Below are positions 9,548 to 19,510 of a DNA stretch of 64,000 nt, piece after piece. The number at the start of each line of letters is the position of its first letter. Position 1 is the stretch's first letter. The notes below the pieces were generated by a model that was not told where the DNA came from, ran no database searches, and was given only the letters and a program-made list of their open reading frames with translations. The stretch is from Tritrichomonas musculus (Eukaryota; Parabasalia; Tritrichomonadida; Tritrichomonadidae): NCBI GenBank assembly GCA_039105265.1, contig JAPFFF010000050.1:868001-932000 (forward strand). Direction: 5' to 3'. The position numbers and the translations under genes are program-made.

Positions 9548-10278
9548 GTGTGGTGAAAAAGTTTTTGAATAAAATGTAATTCGCTGAGTATTGATCATTT
9601 TTAAATTTAAATAGTTTATATATAAAATAAATTATCATCTCCATATAAATCTTTAATTATCAGTTATAAAATTGCTTATTCATCCAGAAATTACATTTTC
9701 AAAAAAGAATCCCTTCTTAAAATTTCACTGTTAATTCAACTTTTATGATTCAAATTTGGAAATTTTGATTTTCAATGAAATTTTAATGTACATATAAATA
9801 AAAATATTTTTTTCATATGTTTATATACAATTTTTATCTTTTTAACTAGATTAGAATCAATATTTATAATGTGAATAATGCAATGGTATGTTTAAAATTT
9901 ATATTCATCAATAATTTTTTTGATTGTATTAGTTTTTTTCCAAAAAATGGCTTTTCGTATCGAGACAAATATAATGTAATTTTTCTCCAATCATTAAGTT
10001 TATTTATTAAATAAATCATTATGAGCCAAAGAGAAATTGTATATGCATATTATTTTCATATTTTTATTTAATGAATTTATTTCTATCCAATAGCAAAATA
10101 TAAAAAAATAATTTCATAATTTTTTAATAGTTTATAACTTTTTATCAAGTCAGCATTTAATCATTAAAATTTAATATATCATGCATTAGATAATATATTA
10201 CATATTTATAAAACATACTTGAAATAAAAATAAGTTAACTTAGAGTTATACCAAAATTCAAAAACTTTTTCACCACAC
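9548..10278. mobile_element. Non-autonomous TIR element (MITE)
   Basis: A 731-bp AT-rich element with no ORF is bounded by inverted repeats of about 23 bp beginning GTGTGGTGAAAAAGTTTTTG at the left end, with the exact reverse complement at the right end. TA follows the right end; the left flank is TC, so a TA target duplication may have mutated. The family is uncertain, perhaps mariner-like. Confidence 0.7.
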
Positions 10279-10454
10279 TACCTTAATAAACGTATACAAT
10301 TAAATGCAATTTATTAATTTATTCATTGAGAACAATACTTTTAACAGTATCATTTCAAACAACAGAAAATGGTTGACAAGGAATGATATCAATGATGAAT
10401 TTCATCAAAATTGCCTTCAAGAATTAGAATAATTTCAATATACAAACATTATTC
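10279..10454. other. AT-rich spacer
   Basis: No gene or repeat is seen here. It separates the MITE from the RING-gene fragment. Confidence 0.4.
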
Positions 10455-10586
10455 AAATAATCGCATGAAATAAGTAATTAAGCATAAGAAAAGAGAGCTC
10501 TTGTTTGTGCTCTCCGTTCCCTATAGAATGAGCACTCGGTTGCTTCCTTGAATCACTTGTATGCACAATACATGCAGATCGTTTGT
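10455..10586 (-). pseudogene. Fragment of the beta-helix/RING gene 3' end
   Basis: This is homologous to 28918-29050, the last codons and 3' flank of the RING gene at 28941-30908. The minus strand still reads TICMYCAYK, then (after a stop replacing Trp) FKEATECSFYREQRA-like sequence and ends RALFSYA. A zinc-binding Cys is changed to Tyr (CPFC to CSFY). It is a clear dead partial copy, more diverged than the copy at 25838-26236. Confidence 0.85.
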
Positions 10587-10798
10587 GAGAGATTGAATGA
10601 AAAATAATAAATTTAATTCAGGTGACGGAATTGTTCTTAATCAGAAGGCTTCAATGAATGATTTTAGCACGCAAATAGAGTCCATTTGAATTGGACTTCA
10701 AAGAAATTGTTCCATCATACAAAACGTTTTTTAATTTAGAATGAAAGTTCTTTAAAACATATGAAAAAGAAGAAACAATCACAATCATGCCACGGTGG

Positions 10799-10829
<31 letters not shown>

Positions 10830-10863
10830 AAAATATATATATATATTATTTAAATAACCAATG
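10587..10863. other. Spacer with a weak coding relic and a poly(A) run
   Basis: The minus strand near 10640-10735 reads YDGTISLKSNSNGLYLRAK, which resembles a fascin or beta-trefoil strand pattern, but only this scrap is seen. A run of 28 A occupies 10799-10826, followed by an (AT)n stretch. No gene is supported. Confidence 0.25.
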
Positions 10864-11472
10864 TCAAAATAAAAGATTAGGTAATTTTGCGATTTGTTGA
10901 ATTAAATGAATCATATGTTGTATTTGCAATTCCAAACTTAATGTTGTAAAATGTGGAATATGGACAAAAATGCATCCTCGAGACTTAATTCCAACATTTT
11001 CGAGTCCTCTGTAAATGTAGTTACACAAATTTGTTCCTGCGTTGCATGAAATAAATTTTCCAAGGGTTTTGATATCTATTGTGTTTTCAAGCCGATAGCC
11101 AAGATTCTTATCGTTTGATACTGTCTGTGCTCTTCCATCTAATGTGAGAATTGCAATGTTTGAAGCAGTTCGAACGCCATCGAGTCCAATGTGAATAATG
11201 AAGGGAAGTTTTGATTGACTTTTTTCAATTGGAATGTTCTGGTAAAAAGAATTTGCTTCTTCAACTGTAACTTTGAGAGAGTAACTTTTTGAATCATCTC
11301 CATTTTCTCTCAATTTTTGGTTATCTTTTTCTGCCAATGTTTCTGACGGATTTATTTCATTGTTTCCCCATGGTTGGAAGCCAGTTAAGATTACTTCAAA
11401 AGGAATTTTGCTATTAGTCGGCTTTAAAAGTTTCTTTGCTCTGTCTATGCCGCTTAAATCAATTAGTCGGCT
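10864..11472 (-). pseudogene. Pyroglutamyl-peptidase I-like (C15) gene lacking a start codon
   Basis: Pyroglutamyl-peptidase I removes N-terminal pyroglutamate from peptides in the cytosol. The frame reads VILTGFQPWGNNEINPSETL (family N-terminus, TGFxPFG...NPS), then IIHIGLDG, GYRLEN, the nucleophile motif SCNAGTNLCNYIY with its Cys, and IFVHIP with the catalytic His. I cannot place the catalytic Glu with confidence. The frame is open from a stop at 11473-11475 to the stop at 10864, about 202 codons, near the usual length of 200-215, but it contains no ATG before the last third. An imperfect duplication at 11413-11497 lies exactly where the start should be and brings in the upstream stop. I infer a gene that lost its start recently; a non-AUG start or an assembly error are alternatives. 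Confidence 0.65.
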
Positions 11473-11497
11473 TTAAAAGTTTCTATGCCGCTTAATT

Positions 11498-12181
11498 ACA
11501 AGTATTTCTTTATCTCATTGTAAAACGAACCAGCTTTACGGCCATTGATTTGATAATTTTTTTATTAGTATAAATAATTATCTCATACTAGTGCTAATGC
11601 TCAAAATTTGAATAAACAATTTTCGATCTCCCAAAATGAAAAATAATTTGGAAAACTTTGATAGCCTTTCATTTTGAAAAAAAAAGGCATAAAAAAATAT
11701 TTTGGATTTGAACCTTCTCGCTGTCAAAATGATAAAAAAACCTATTGTTAAACCCGTAATCCTCTATTATATTTCGACTATTTCATAACATTTTTAAAAT
11801 ATTATTCATTAAACTAATACCAATTCATATTCAATTTAAAAAATTGAATATGAATAATGATTAATCATTTTCCAAACTAATATTATATAAAAAAAACGAG
11901 AAATCCAATTCTTGAGATATTTTTAATATGTAATATAACATAAAAACATAATTAAAATTAATAATAAGTATATAATATTGATTTTCAAATGAAATTACTT
12001 GATTTTATTTATTATTTAATAATATATGTTAATATATATTTCATATTTGAAATTGAGTAAAAAGTATTTTTTTTGAGAAAAAAATACAATGTCATTATAA
12101 AATTGAAAGAAAAGATAAGTGGCTCATCTTATGAAAATTTTGAAATGTGATATAAAAAATGAATAATTTATAAAAACCTCA
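11498..12181. other. AT-rich intergenic, probable HECT-gene promoter side
   Basis: No gene or clear repeat is seen. The last 100 bp should hold the promoter of the HECT ligase gene; I do not see a strong initiator. Confidence 0.4.
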
Positions 12182-15100
12182 ATGAGTTCGGATACAATAG
12201 GTATTACTTTTTCATCAGACGCCTATGAAACGATTCAAATGCTCCTAGAAGCTGACCAAGAATACCAACTTGAAGGCTTGCGATGTTTATCTAATATTTT
12301 AATGTATGGAAATGCCGAACTTCTATCGGACTTTCCTTGTAATAAAATGGCTAAGGATATAGTTAATATCCTAAGTGCCGAAAGCGATGAGCAGCTTACT
12401 GTACTTTCAGCTCAATGCATATATCAATTTCTCGAAGCACATCCTGATTCCACAAAAGCTCTCATAAACAATCAAGCACTTCCAGCGATTTCCAAATATT
12501 TAGTCAAAGATAAGCCAAACAGTGAAGCTGCCCATTATTTAATCAAGTCATTAGAAGTCATTTCTACATATCGTCCTAATGACGTAGCCAAAGAGGTCAA
12601 AATTTCACCTTTCTTAGAAATTTTCAATAAACTCACAAATTTAGATAAAAAGTCTGCAGCCCAGTCCATGGTGAAAGTAACCGAAAATTTTGTGGATGAC
12701 ACTTTTTCTACTTCATTAAGTGAGCTGATGAATATGTATTTGACACTTGAAGATCCAGTGAAAGCATCTGCCATTTTAACCTTCCGTAACATTGTTAACA
12801 AACTTGATGATAAAGGGAAAGTTCCAATAGAGATTGTTCCACAACTTGTTGATGCAATCAATGTCTGTAACAACGGTACTTGTGCCATTCCAATTCTTCA
12901 AAGTCTTTCAACATTGACGCAAAAAGACAACTTTGCTGAATTGATTCTATCACGAGGAATCAATTATAGACGGTTACTTTTTGAGGCCAATTTTGAGCAC
13001 AAATCTGAGGAAATTAAACGTCTTGCTTTGAATGTTATTGTTAACTTGCTGCCTGATACTGAATTACCAAACGATTATTGGCTCCGAAACAACAGGAAGT
13101 TGAAGGGCACCGATAAATTTGCAAAAGATATTCAGCCACTTTTGGTTGAGATTATTCTTTCGAAGGCTGGATGGGAGACACTTTCATTAGCAGCACTAGC
13201 AGCAACAATGATTGTTTGTCCACTCAACTTCAATGATGATTTGTTGAATGCTATTGCAGGTCTGGTTCAAACTCCACTTTTTTCTGCATTTGTACTCTTG
13301 GTGATCATTCATCTTCCAGATCCATCAATCATTGTCAAAGCTGGAATCTTGCCATTAATAAAGAACGCTAAGCCAGACAATGAAATCGTTGATTGGTACA
13401 ACAGAACGTTAGATGAATTCCTTAAAAAATTGGGTCCTGAAGCGAATTCAAAGATAAATATTAAATCTGATTTTCGTAATTTTGAATCACTTTGTCTTTA
13501 TGTCATGCAAACTGAAATCAAGCCATATGAATTCTCAATGTCTGGGCTTCTTTCCAAAGCTTCTTCTTTCTTATCTGAAATTAAAGAGAAAGAAGCTCGT
13601 AATGAACTTTCTGCTCCTTTGAAATCGACTTCTAAAAATGCAAAAGCTTTGAATGATCCATTAATTGTGCCTGCTTATTTGCCAGCATTAGGAAAGATGG
13701 TTGATCTTTCACTGACATTACTTAACTATCTTCCTATTCCACGTGTAGTTGATCCATTAAGCTCTTACACGCCTGATGAACTTCTCACACGAACGATAAA
13801 ATGTGAAATAAAGACACCTGAGGACAATATTAACGATATAACGGTTGGAATTGACCTTGACTTTTGCGGTTTGGAAGCATGGTACAATGCAAAGAAGAGT
13901 CGTTGTTCAAAGGACGATATTTTACCAACTTTACGAAAGAGTCCTTATAAAGATATCGTTATAATTGAGAATCCAGATGATCTTTTCTTTACACAAAAAG
14001 GACTCTTGTACCGAATGCTTGAAATGCCGAATATGAAAAGGTATCATTTCAAGATTGGCAATAATGAATATTCTGCTTATGATTCATTTTTCCCATCGAT
14101 TGTTCGTTCTATTGATGAACCAAAGAAAATTACAAGCGCTCTTCCAATTGAGTTCATTGAAGGTGATTCACCACGAGCACCTTTAAATGTCCCAAAGAAC
14201 ATTCATGAGCAAACTTTATCTGTTCTCAATTTCCTTGAATTAATTCATCATTTGTGTCCTTCGTTCAATCTTCATAATAAAAACTTCACACATAGAATAA
14301 TCTCGCAAATGTCATCACCAATGTTGACGATGGGATTTATTTCTACAGCTTCTCAGATCTTTTATCATTATCCGTTTCTGTTTGATTTTGAAATTCGACA
14401 AGTTTTCTTTAGAATAATTGGACTTGATCTTTCTTATTCTTTGCCATTTATTAATAATTACTTCTTCAAAGTTCCTTGGAACAATAGAATGAATTCAATG
14501 CGTGTTAAATGCCATATTAGAAGGGATTCATTATTCGAAGATGGAATGAAAATGTTAAAAGCTGTTGGTCCTGGATTACTTCGAATTGATGTATTTTTTG
14601 ACAATGAAGAAGGTATTGGTGCTGGCCCAACTCAAGAGTTTTTAACCTTGTTTTCTAAAGAATTATGTCGTACTTCTCGTGGTCTTTGGAGATATGATTT
14701 CACCTCTAATAATGAATTGGCATTCATGGAAAAAGGTCTCTTTCCAAAGCCTGATGCTGATCCTAAACTTTTCTATATTTTAGGTCTTCTTTTCGGTAAA
14801 GCAATTCTTATGGATATGATTCTTCCTTTGCCAATGAATCCATGTTTCTTTAGATTAATTCGCGGTGATGGAAATCCAAATATTTACGATATTGACGAAC
14901 AATTGGCAACTTCTCTTGATCAATATCCAGAAGGTTTAATTGGTCTTAATTTCACTTATCCAGGTCTTCCTAACTTTGAACTTTGTAAGAAAGGAGAAAA
15001 GAAAGAAGTTACTAAGAAGAATCTAAAGGAATATGTCGAATTGGTTAAAAAAGCAACTATCGAACTTCCTGATATTGTCAAGGCTTTCCGTGAAGCTTTT

Positions 15101-15541
15101 TCAACTATAATTCAATGGGAAACTTTAAAGATTTTCTCCGATGAAGAATTGTGTCTCTTAATTGAAGGTCAAAATGTTTTGATTAAACCTGAAGACTTGA
15201 AAAATCATGTCGACATTTCTCACGGTTATGATGAGAATTCGCCTCAAATAAAGTTCTTGTTCGAAACAATCCTCGAAATGAATAGAGACGAACAAACGTT
15301 GCTCATTAAATTCATCACTGGCTGCGCTAAGTTGCCAATCGGTGGACTACAAAGTTTGAAGCCCAAGTTGACAATTGCTTTAAGAGTTCCAATCGACGGT
15401 CAAAAGCCTGACGAATGTTTGCCTTCAGTGCTGACTTGTGCCAACTACCTGAAGATTCCGAAATATTCGTCTAAAAAGATTTTGAAGGAGAAATTGTTGA
15501 TTGCAATTAATGAGTGCCAAGGCTCTTTCTTGCTGACATAA
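12182..15541 (+). CDS. HECT-type E3 ubiquitin ligase (TRIP12/UPL3/Ufd4-like)
   Basis: The protein has 1119 residues, with an ATG right at the start of the open frame. The first 400 or so residues are helical ARM-like repeats (EGLRCLSNILMYGNAELL; ALPAISKYL), as in the TRIP12/UPL3/Ufd4 subfamily. A middle region (about 560-660) matches the pre-HECT segment of these proteins (YHFKIGNNEYSAYDSFF). The HECT domain covers about 770-1119: GGAGPTQEF-like IGAGPTQEFL, LGLLFGKAILMD, FITGCAKLPIGGL, and the catalytic cysteine Cys1086 in LPSVLTCANYLKIPKYSS, 33 residues from the end. HECT ligases take ubiquitin from an E2 onto this Cys and pass it to substrate lysines; TRIP12/Ufd4 relatives work in ubiquitin-fusion degradation. 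All key features appear intact. Codon use is richer in G and C than the surroundings, as expected for an expressed housekeeping gene. Confidence 0.93.
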   Translation: MSSDTIGITFSSDAYETIQMLLEADQEYQLEGLRCLSNILMYGNAELLSDFPCNKMAKDIVNILSAESDEQLTVLSAQCIYQFLEAHPDSTKALINNQALPAISKYLVKDKPNSEAAHYLIKSLEVISTYRPNDVAKEVKISPFLEIFNKLTNLDKKSAAQSMVKVTENFVDDTFSTSLSELMNMYLTLEDPVKASAILTFRNIVNKLDDKGKVPIEIVPQLVDAINVCNNGTCAIPILQSLSTLTQKDNFAELILSRGINYRRLLFEANFEHKSEEIKRLALNVIVNLLPDTELPNDYWLRNNRKLKGTDKFAKDIQPLLVEIILSKAGWETLSLAALAATMIVCPLNFNDDLLNAIAGLVQTPLFSAFVLLVIIHLPDPSIIVKAGILPLIKNAKPDNEIVDWYNRTLDEFLKKLGPEANSKINIKSDFRNFESLCLYVMQTEIKPYEFSMSGLLSKASSFLSEIKEKEARNELSAPLKSTSKNAKALNDPLIVPAYLPALGKMVDLSLTLLNYLPIPRVVDPLSSYTPDELLTRTIKCEIKTPEDNINDITVGIDLDFCGLEAWYNAKKSRCSKDDILPTLRKSPYKDIVIIENPDDLFFTQKGLLYRMLEMPNMKRYHFKIGNNEYSAYDSFFPSIVRSIDEPKKITSALPIEFIEGDSPRAPLNVPKNIHEQTLSVLNFLELIHHLCPSFNLHNKNFTHRIISQMSSPMLTMGFISTASQIFYHYPFLFDFEIRQVFFRIIGLDLSYSLPFINNYFFKVPWNNRMNSMRVKCHIRRDSLFEDGMKMLKAVGPGLLRIDVFFDNEEGIGAGPTQEFLTLFSKELCRTSRGLWRYDFTSNNELAFMEKGLFPKPDADPKLFYILGLLFGKAILMDMILPLPMNPCFFRLIRGDGNPNIYDIDEQLATSLDQYPEGLIGLNFTYPGLPNFELCKKGEKKEVTKKNLKEYVELVKKATIELPDIVKAFREAFSTIIQWETLKIFSDEELCLLIEGQNVLIKPEDLKNHVDISHGYDENSPQIKFLFETILEMNRDEQTLLIKFITGCAKLPIGGLQSLKPKLTIALRVPIDGQKPDECLPSVLTCANYLKIPKYSSKKILKEKLLIAINECQGSFLLT

Positions 15542-15789
15542 AATTTTATATTCAAAGAGTGTATACAGAAGTATTTCAGAGAGATTTTAAATAAAAGATA
15601 AACACTTTACATATATATTTATTATTTATTATTGAAAAGAAAAAAAAAAAAAAGTTCTGTTAAAAGTTTAAAAAAAGTTGACCTGTCCTTATATAAAGTA
15701 AAAAGATTGTCTTTAATAGAAAAAGTTAAGAAAACTTTCAATTTTCATTTACTTGCTTTTTTTTCGGGTCCAAATAAATATATATTCAA

Positions 15790-16291
15790 TGTTTAAACAT
15801 TCGCAAGCACAGCATGATACACAGAGACATCAAGATCGAGAACATCATGCTGAACTCTGCATTCGATGCAAAAGTTGTCGACTTCGGACTGGCAAGAATC
15901 GACGAATGCTTCACTGGCAAAGATTTTGTGTCAACTTCGCTGACAAAAGGAATCGGAACGCTCGCTTACATGTCTCCTGAAATGGCAAGCGAAGAAGAAT
16001 ACAGCAACAAGACCGACGTTTACTCATTCGGAATTCTCCTTCAGTATATCCTCATCGGAAAACTGCCAGACTACAGCTTGAAAGACAAGCCTTGTGCCGA
16101 TGCCATCCAGCCAAGTCAGACAGTTCTGCATCGATCTGATGATGAAGTGCACAGAAAGTAAGCCTGATAGCTGGCCGTCATTCGAAGACATCTCTTCTTA
16201 ATCAGCGGCAACTCTTGACGCAGAAATCGACTTGCCGCTGATTAAGAAGAGAGACAACGAACTCTCTTTCTATGAATCACTCAAAAAGTGA
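15790..16291 (+). pseudogene. Protein kinase (TKL-like) C-lobe pseudogene
   Basis: Only the C-lobe is present. From the ATG at 15814 it reads IHRDIKIENIM (catalytic loop, Asp kept), KVVDFGLAR (DFG), GTLAYMSPEM and SNKTDVYSFGILL, as in the large trichomonad tyrosine-kinase-like family. The N-lobe (glycine loop, Lys and Glu) is missing. After KLPDYSLKDKP the frame is lost and continues in another frame as FCIDLMMKCTES..PSFEDI, then reaches a stop inside a perfect 21-bp inverted repeat (16191-16211 and 16232-16252). A last in-frame tail, LPLIKKRDNELSFYESLKK, ends near 16291. GC content is well above the flanks, so the piece came from a normal kinase gene. The first 115 codons could still be annotated as a small ORF, but a working kinase is excluded. 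Confidence 0.85.
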
Positions 16292-16648
16292 TTGAAAATA
16301 AGCTTCTTCATCTTGAAAACAAAAATGCTCAAGAAAAAAAAGTTGCAGATTGAATTTTTTGAATAGTTTATAACAACTTTTTGATAGCTTTATTCATAAT
16401 TCGAATTATGAAGAATCTTTGTAAACAGTGTAATATCTAAGCCTAAATTTCATGTTTGCTCCAATCCCCAAAAAAGCTAAATATCTTTTACAAAAGTAAT
16501 ATAATTTTTTTTTTTTTTTTTTTTTTTTTTCCCCTCAAGAATGCAAAAACTAGATTATAATGTCAATTTAAAGAAATTTAAATCACATTTATATATAGAA
16601 AAGATAGTATATAAATTAATTATAATATATATAAATTGTATAACATTA
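16292..16648. other. Intergenic with 24-nt poly(T) run
   Basis: AT-rich DNA between the kinase pseudogene and the end of the transporter gene. A T run occupies about 16507-16530. No gene is seen. Confidence 0.4.
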
Positions 16649-17914
16649 TTATAGATCTAACACACTAGAATCCGAATTATCATCATCTTCAATTTTCTTT
16701 TTCTTTTTGGGAGGTATCCCGATCTCGTCTCCAATAAGGGTTGAATTAGTAACTTTGGAATTTTCGCATGTGGTTTCAAAACTTTTGTCTGTTACTTCGT
16801 CTTTATCTGTATAAGTAAAGCAAGGATATTTTGGAATCTTGTTGTAGCAAAAAATTCCGAATATCATTATGATGAATCCAGCAAGTTTCATATATGAGCC
16901 ACCTACCCATTCTTCTCCCGCTAAACGATATGGATATAATGTTTTATTTGTTTTGAAGGTATAAAAAATAACAAATTGCGTTATCCAGATTAAAAAAGTT
17001 CGAAAAGCTTTCCAAATTGTTTGTGTAACTGCTGAAGTTCGTTGAATTACAGTTATCGAAACGAAACTATATACAAGGCCTAAGAGGAACATAATACAAA
17101 CTAAAACGATGAGCGTTGGTGAATGCTTTAACATTAGAAATGTATCAAGGGTATCTTCATGAATTCCGTTTCCCTCTTCCCCAGGCATATATTGGGCTAT
17201 TGGAAGACAAATAAATGCTATGATAATAGTGCACCAACAACCTTCAATACCTGAAATCATCATTGGATGAAATCCATTAATTTGAGTAAAAAATTCTTCA
17301 AACGATATTTTAGCAGCATATCCTAACTGACTAATAATTTTGACCATAATGATTAATGCAGCAACAGCAGGCGAGGCTTGAATAGTAGAAGATAAGCTTG
17401 CATTAAAAATTCCTGCGCAAGCAACAATTATTAATGCACCAATTACAAGAGATATACCTACCCATTTATATAATAAAAAATGCCGCCTAAAATAAAATCT
17501 TGAAATGAGTGAGGCACCGACTAAAGTAAACGATTTCAGCATTGCATCAATTGAAGGTCCAATATAAGCAATGGTAACTGCTGAAGCAATACTTTCAAAA
17601 ACATCCGCTACTGCAGGGATTGCGAATATCAAAAATTGAAGAAAATTTAAATCTGTAATATTAACATCTTCTGGAAATTTATTGATTTTTTTGCTTTTTA
17701 AAATAACATATACAATTGTTATGAGAGATTGTCCAAAAAAAGCGACTAATATAATAAACCATGGTTTTTGAAAATCGTGATAACCCAATTGAGGTAAACC
17801 TTTTGCTTCAATAACATAGGAAAACTTCATCGAAAGAGAGTTCATAATTCCGATGAATAAATATAAAATTATTGGCCACGCTACTTGCCTTGCTGTGTGC
17901 ATATGGCTCCTCAT
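16649..17914 (-). CDS. SLC35/EamA-type membrane transporter (nucleotide-sugar transporter-like)
   Basis: The protein has 421 residues with about ten hydrophobic helices, the size and layout of the drug/metabolite transporter superfamily, closest by eye to SLC35F-type carriers. Useful motifs are IPAVADVFESIASAVTIAYI and GPSIDAMLKSFTLVGASLI, followed by KWVGISLVIGALIIV, a typical half-repeat boundary. The cytosolic tail is charged and ends in a Lys run plus Asp/Ser residues (PPKKKKKIEDDDNSDS). Such proteins exchange nucleotide sugars or related metabolites across Golgi or ER membranes; the substrate cannot be read. The ATG is the first in frame. Confidence 0.78.
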   Translation of the reverse strand: MRSHMHTARQVAWPIILYLFIGIMNSLSMKFSYVIEAKGLPQLGYHDFQKPWFIILVAFFGQSLITIVYVILKSKKINKFPEDVNITDLNFLQFLIFAIPAVADVFESIASAVTIAYIGPSIDAMLKSFTLVGASLISRFYFRRHFLLYKWVGISLVIGALIIVACAGIFNASLSSTIQASPAVAALIIMVKIISQLGYAAKISFEEFFTQINGFHPMMISGIEGCWCTIIIAFICLPIAQYMPGEEGNGIHEDTLDTFLMLKHSPTLIVLVCIMFLLGLVYSFVSITVIQRTSAVTQTIWKAFRTFLIWITQFVIFYTFKTNKTLYPYRLAGEEWVGGSYMKLAGFIIMIFGIFCYNKIPKYPCFTYTDKDEVTDKSFETTCENSKVTNSTLIGDEIGIPPKKKKKIEDDDNSDSSVLDL

Positions 17915-19510
17915 TTTGAAAGATTATAGAATTTTTATTAATTCAATAAATTTGTGAAAATAAAAAGAACTTTCATTTTTTGAATAACCATATAGAAAAT
18001 TTTGATCGATTTATACACCTCACTATTGAAAATGTTTCTTTGATAATCAAAAACATATATTTTTATCTTTGTAAAAAAAGATTTTAAATTATTTATTCTA
18101 TATATATAATTTATATATATAATTTAAAATATATATATCTTCATAATACTTTTAATTATTGATTTCATGAGATAAAATTTTTATTCTTTTTTAGCACCAT
18201 TTAATCCCATACTTTCAAAATAATTTTTTCAAAATTGAATTAAAATAAACTTGATTTTGAGAATGTTGTTTGCGGTTTTTATCAAAAGTGAAAAATAATT
18301 TATCAAAAGTGATTAATAAATATTTCAAAATAAATTTGAAATAATACAGGAGCAAGAAAAGAGCAATAATAATTTGTAAAATCGAGATTCTCCAACACAT
18401 ATTGCCTTCAATAGAGAATTTATACACGATTTAATGCAAAATACTAATAACTCTACCTAAGAATCAAATTTTTATCAAATTTTGGACAAATTATTTACAT
18501 TGAAAGGCAATACTACTGCAAAATGCTTTTTGTTAGCATGATCTTGTTAGAAGCATGATAATACTTCCAAAGAAAACTCGAAAGATTCCCTTTTCTAACT
18601 TTTCTAGAGCCTAACTTGCATACCAAGGAAAAAAAAGATGAGATATCAAAATTAGAAACATAAATGAAGGTACCTTGCTGCTTACTATACTCCAAAATGC
18701 TCATCAAAAGATAGAACTAGTTGTTGTTATATTAAGACTCATTTCGAAGTCGGTTGTCGAATATACCAGAGACGATAATATTTTTGAAAAAGCATTATTC
18801 GAAAACGATCATATTTTCTGATAAAAATAATCTTTAACGATAATTTTTTGAATATTTTACAAGTTTTTTCATACAATTTTGAGAGATATGGGTAGAAATT
18901 TTTATTCCCTAGCTAGAATTTTTTTTTTTTATTTTTATTTTTCTTTCACCCAAAATTTTCTAAAAAGATTATATTTTAAATTCAAAATAATAATTTACCA
19001 ATTCTGGGGATTTCAAACAGATTTATTTAAGAATGATTGATTAAGTGAATTTTTTTATATATTCTCAATCAAAACAAAATATGATCATTTCGTAATTATC
19101 TGAGGAAGACTTGGAAAAGTATCTGGGGAAGATATAATATTTTGATATAATATTTTTTTTTTCAAAGAATATTTAGCCAAATAATTCAAAAAGTCATTCA
19201 TCCATTTTAATTTGACAACGGTTTTAAGGCCAATTTTGACCTTTTTCGTGCGAGCAAGTACTATTACGGGCAATTACGATTTCCCAAAAAAAAAAAAAAA
19301 AAAAAAAAGAATCTGGCTACTTTTTGAGTGTGCATTGAATTAGCATTCAAAATCTCGTGTAGAATGTATTAAAAACAAATATGATGATAATGGTTTCAAA
19401 AATCATATAAGAGGTAAATGATTACATTTTTATTTAAATAAAAATATCAATATTTAAATATCAATATTGTGGTTAAAATTGCAGAATATCAAAACAAATA
19501 TTCAGAAAAG
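17915..19510. other. AT-rich intergenic, no gene seen
   Basis: About 1.6 kb between two minus-strand genes. Small frames on both strands lack composition or motif support. A run of about 22 A lies at 19287-19308. I see no TIR pair or tRNA. Confidence 0.4.
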
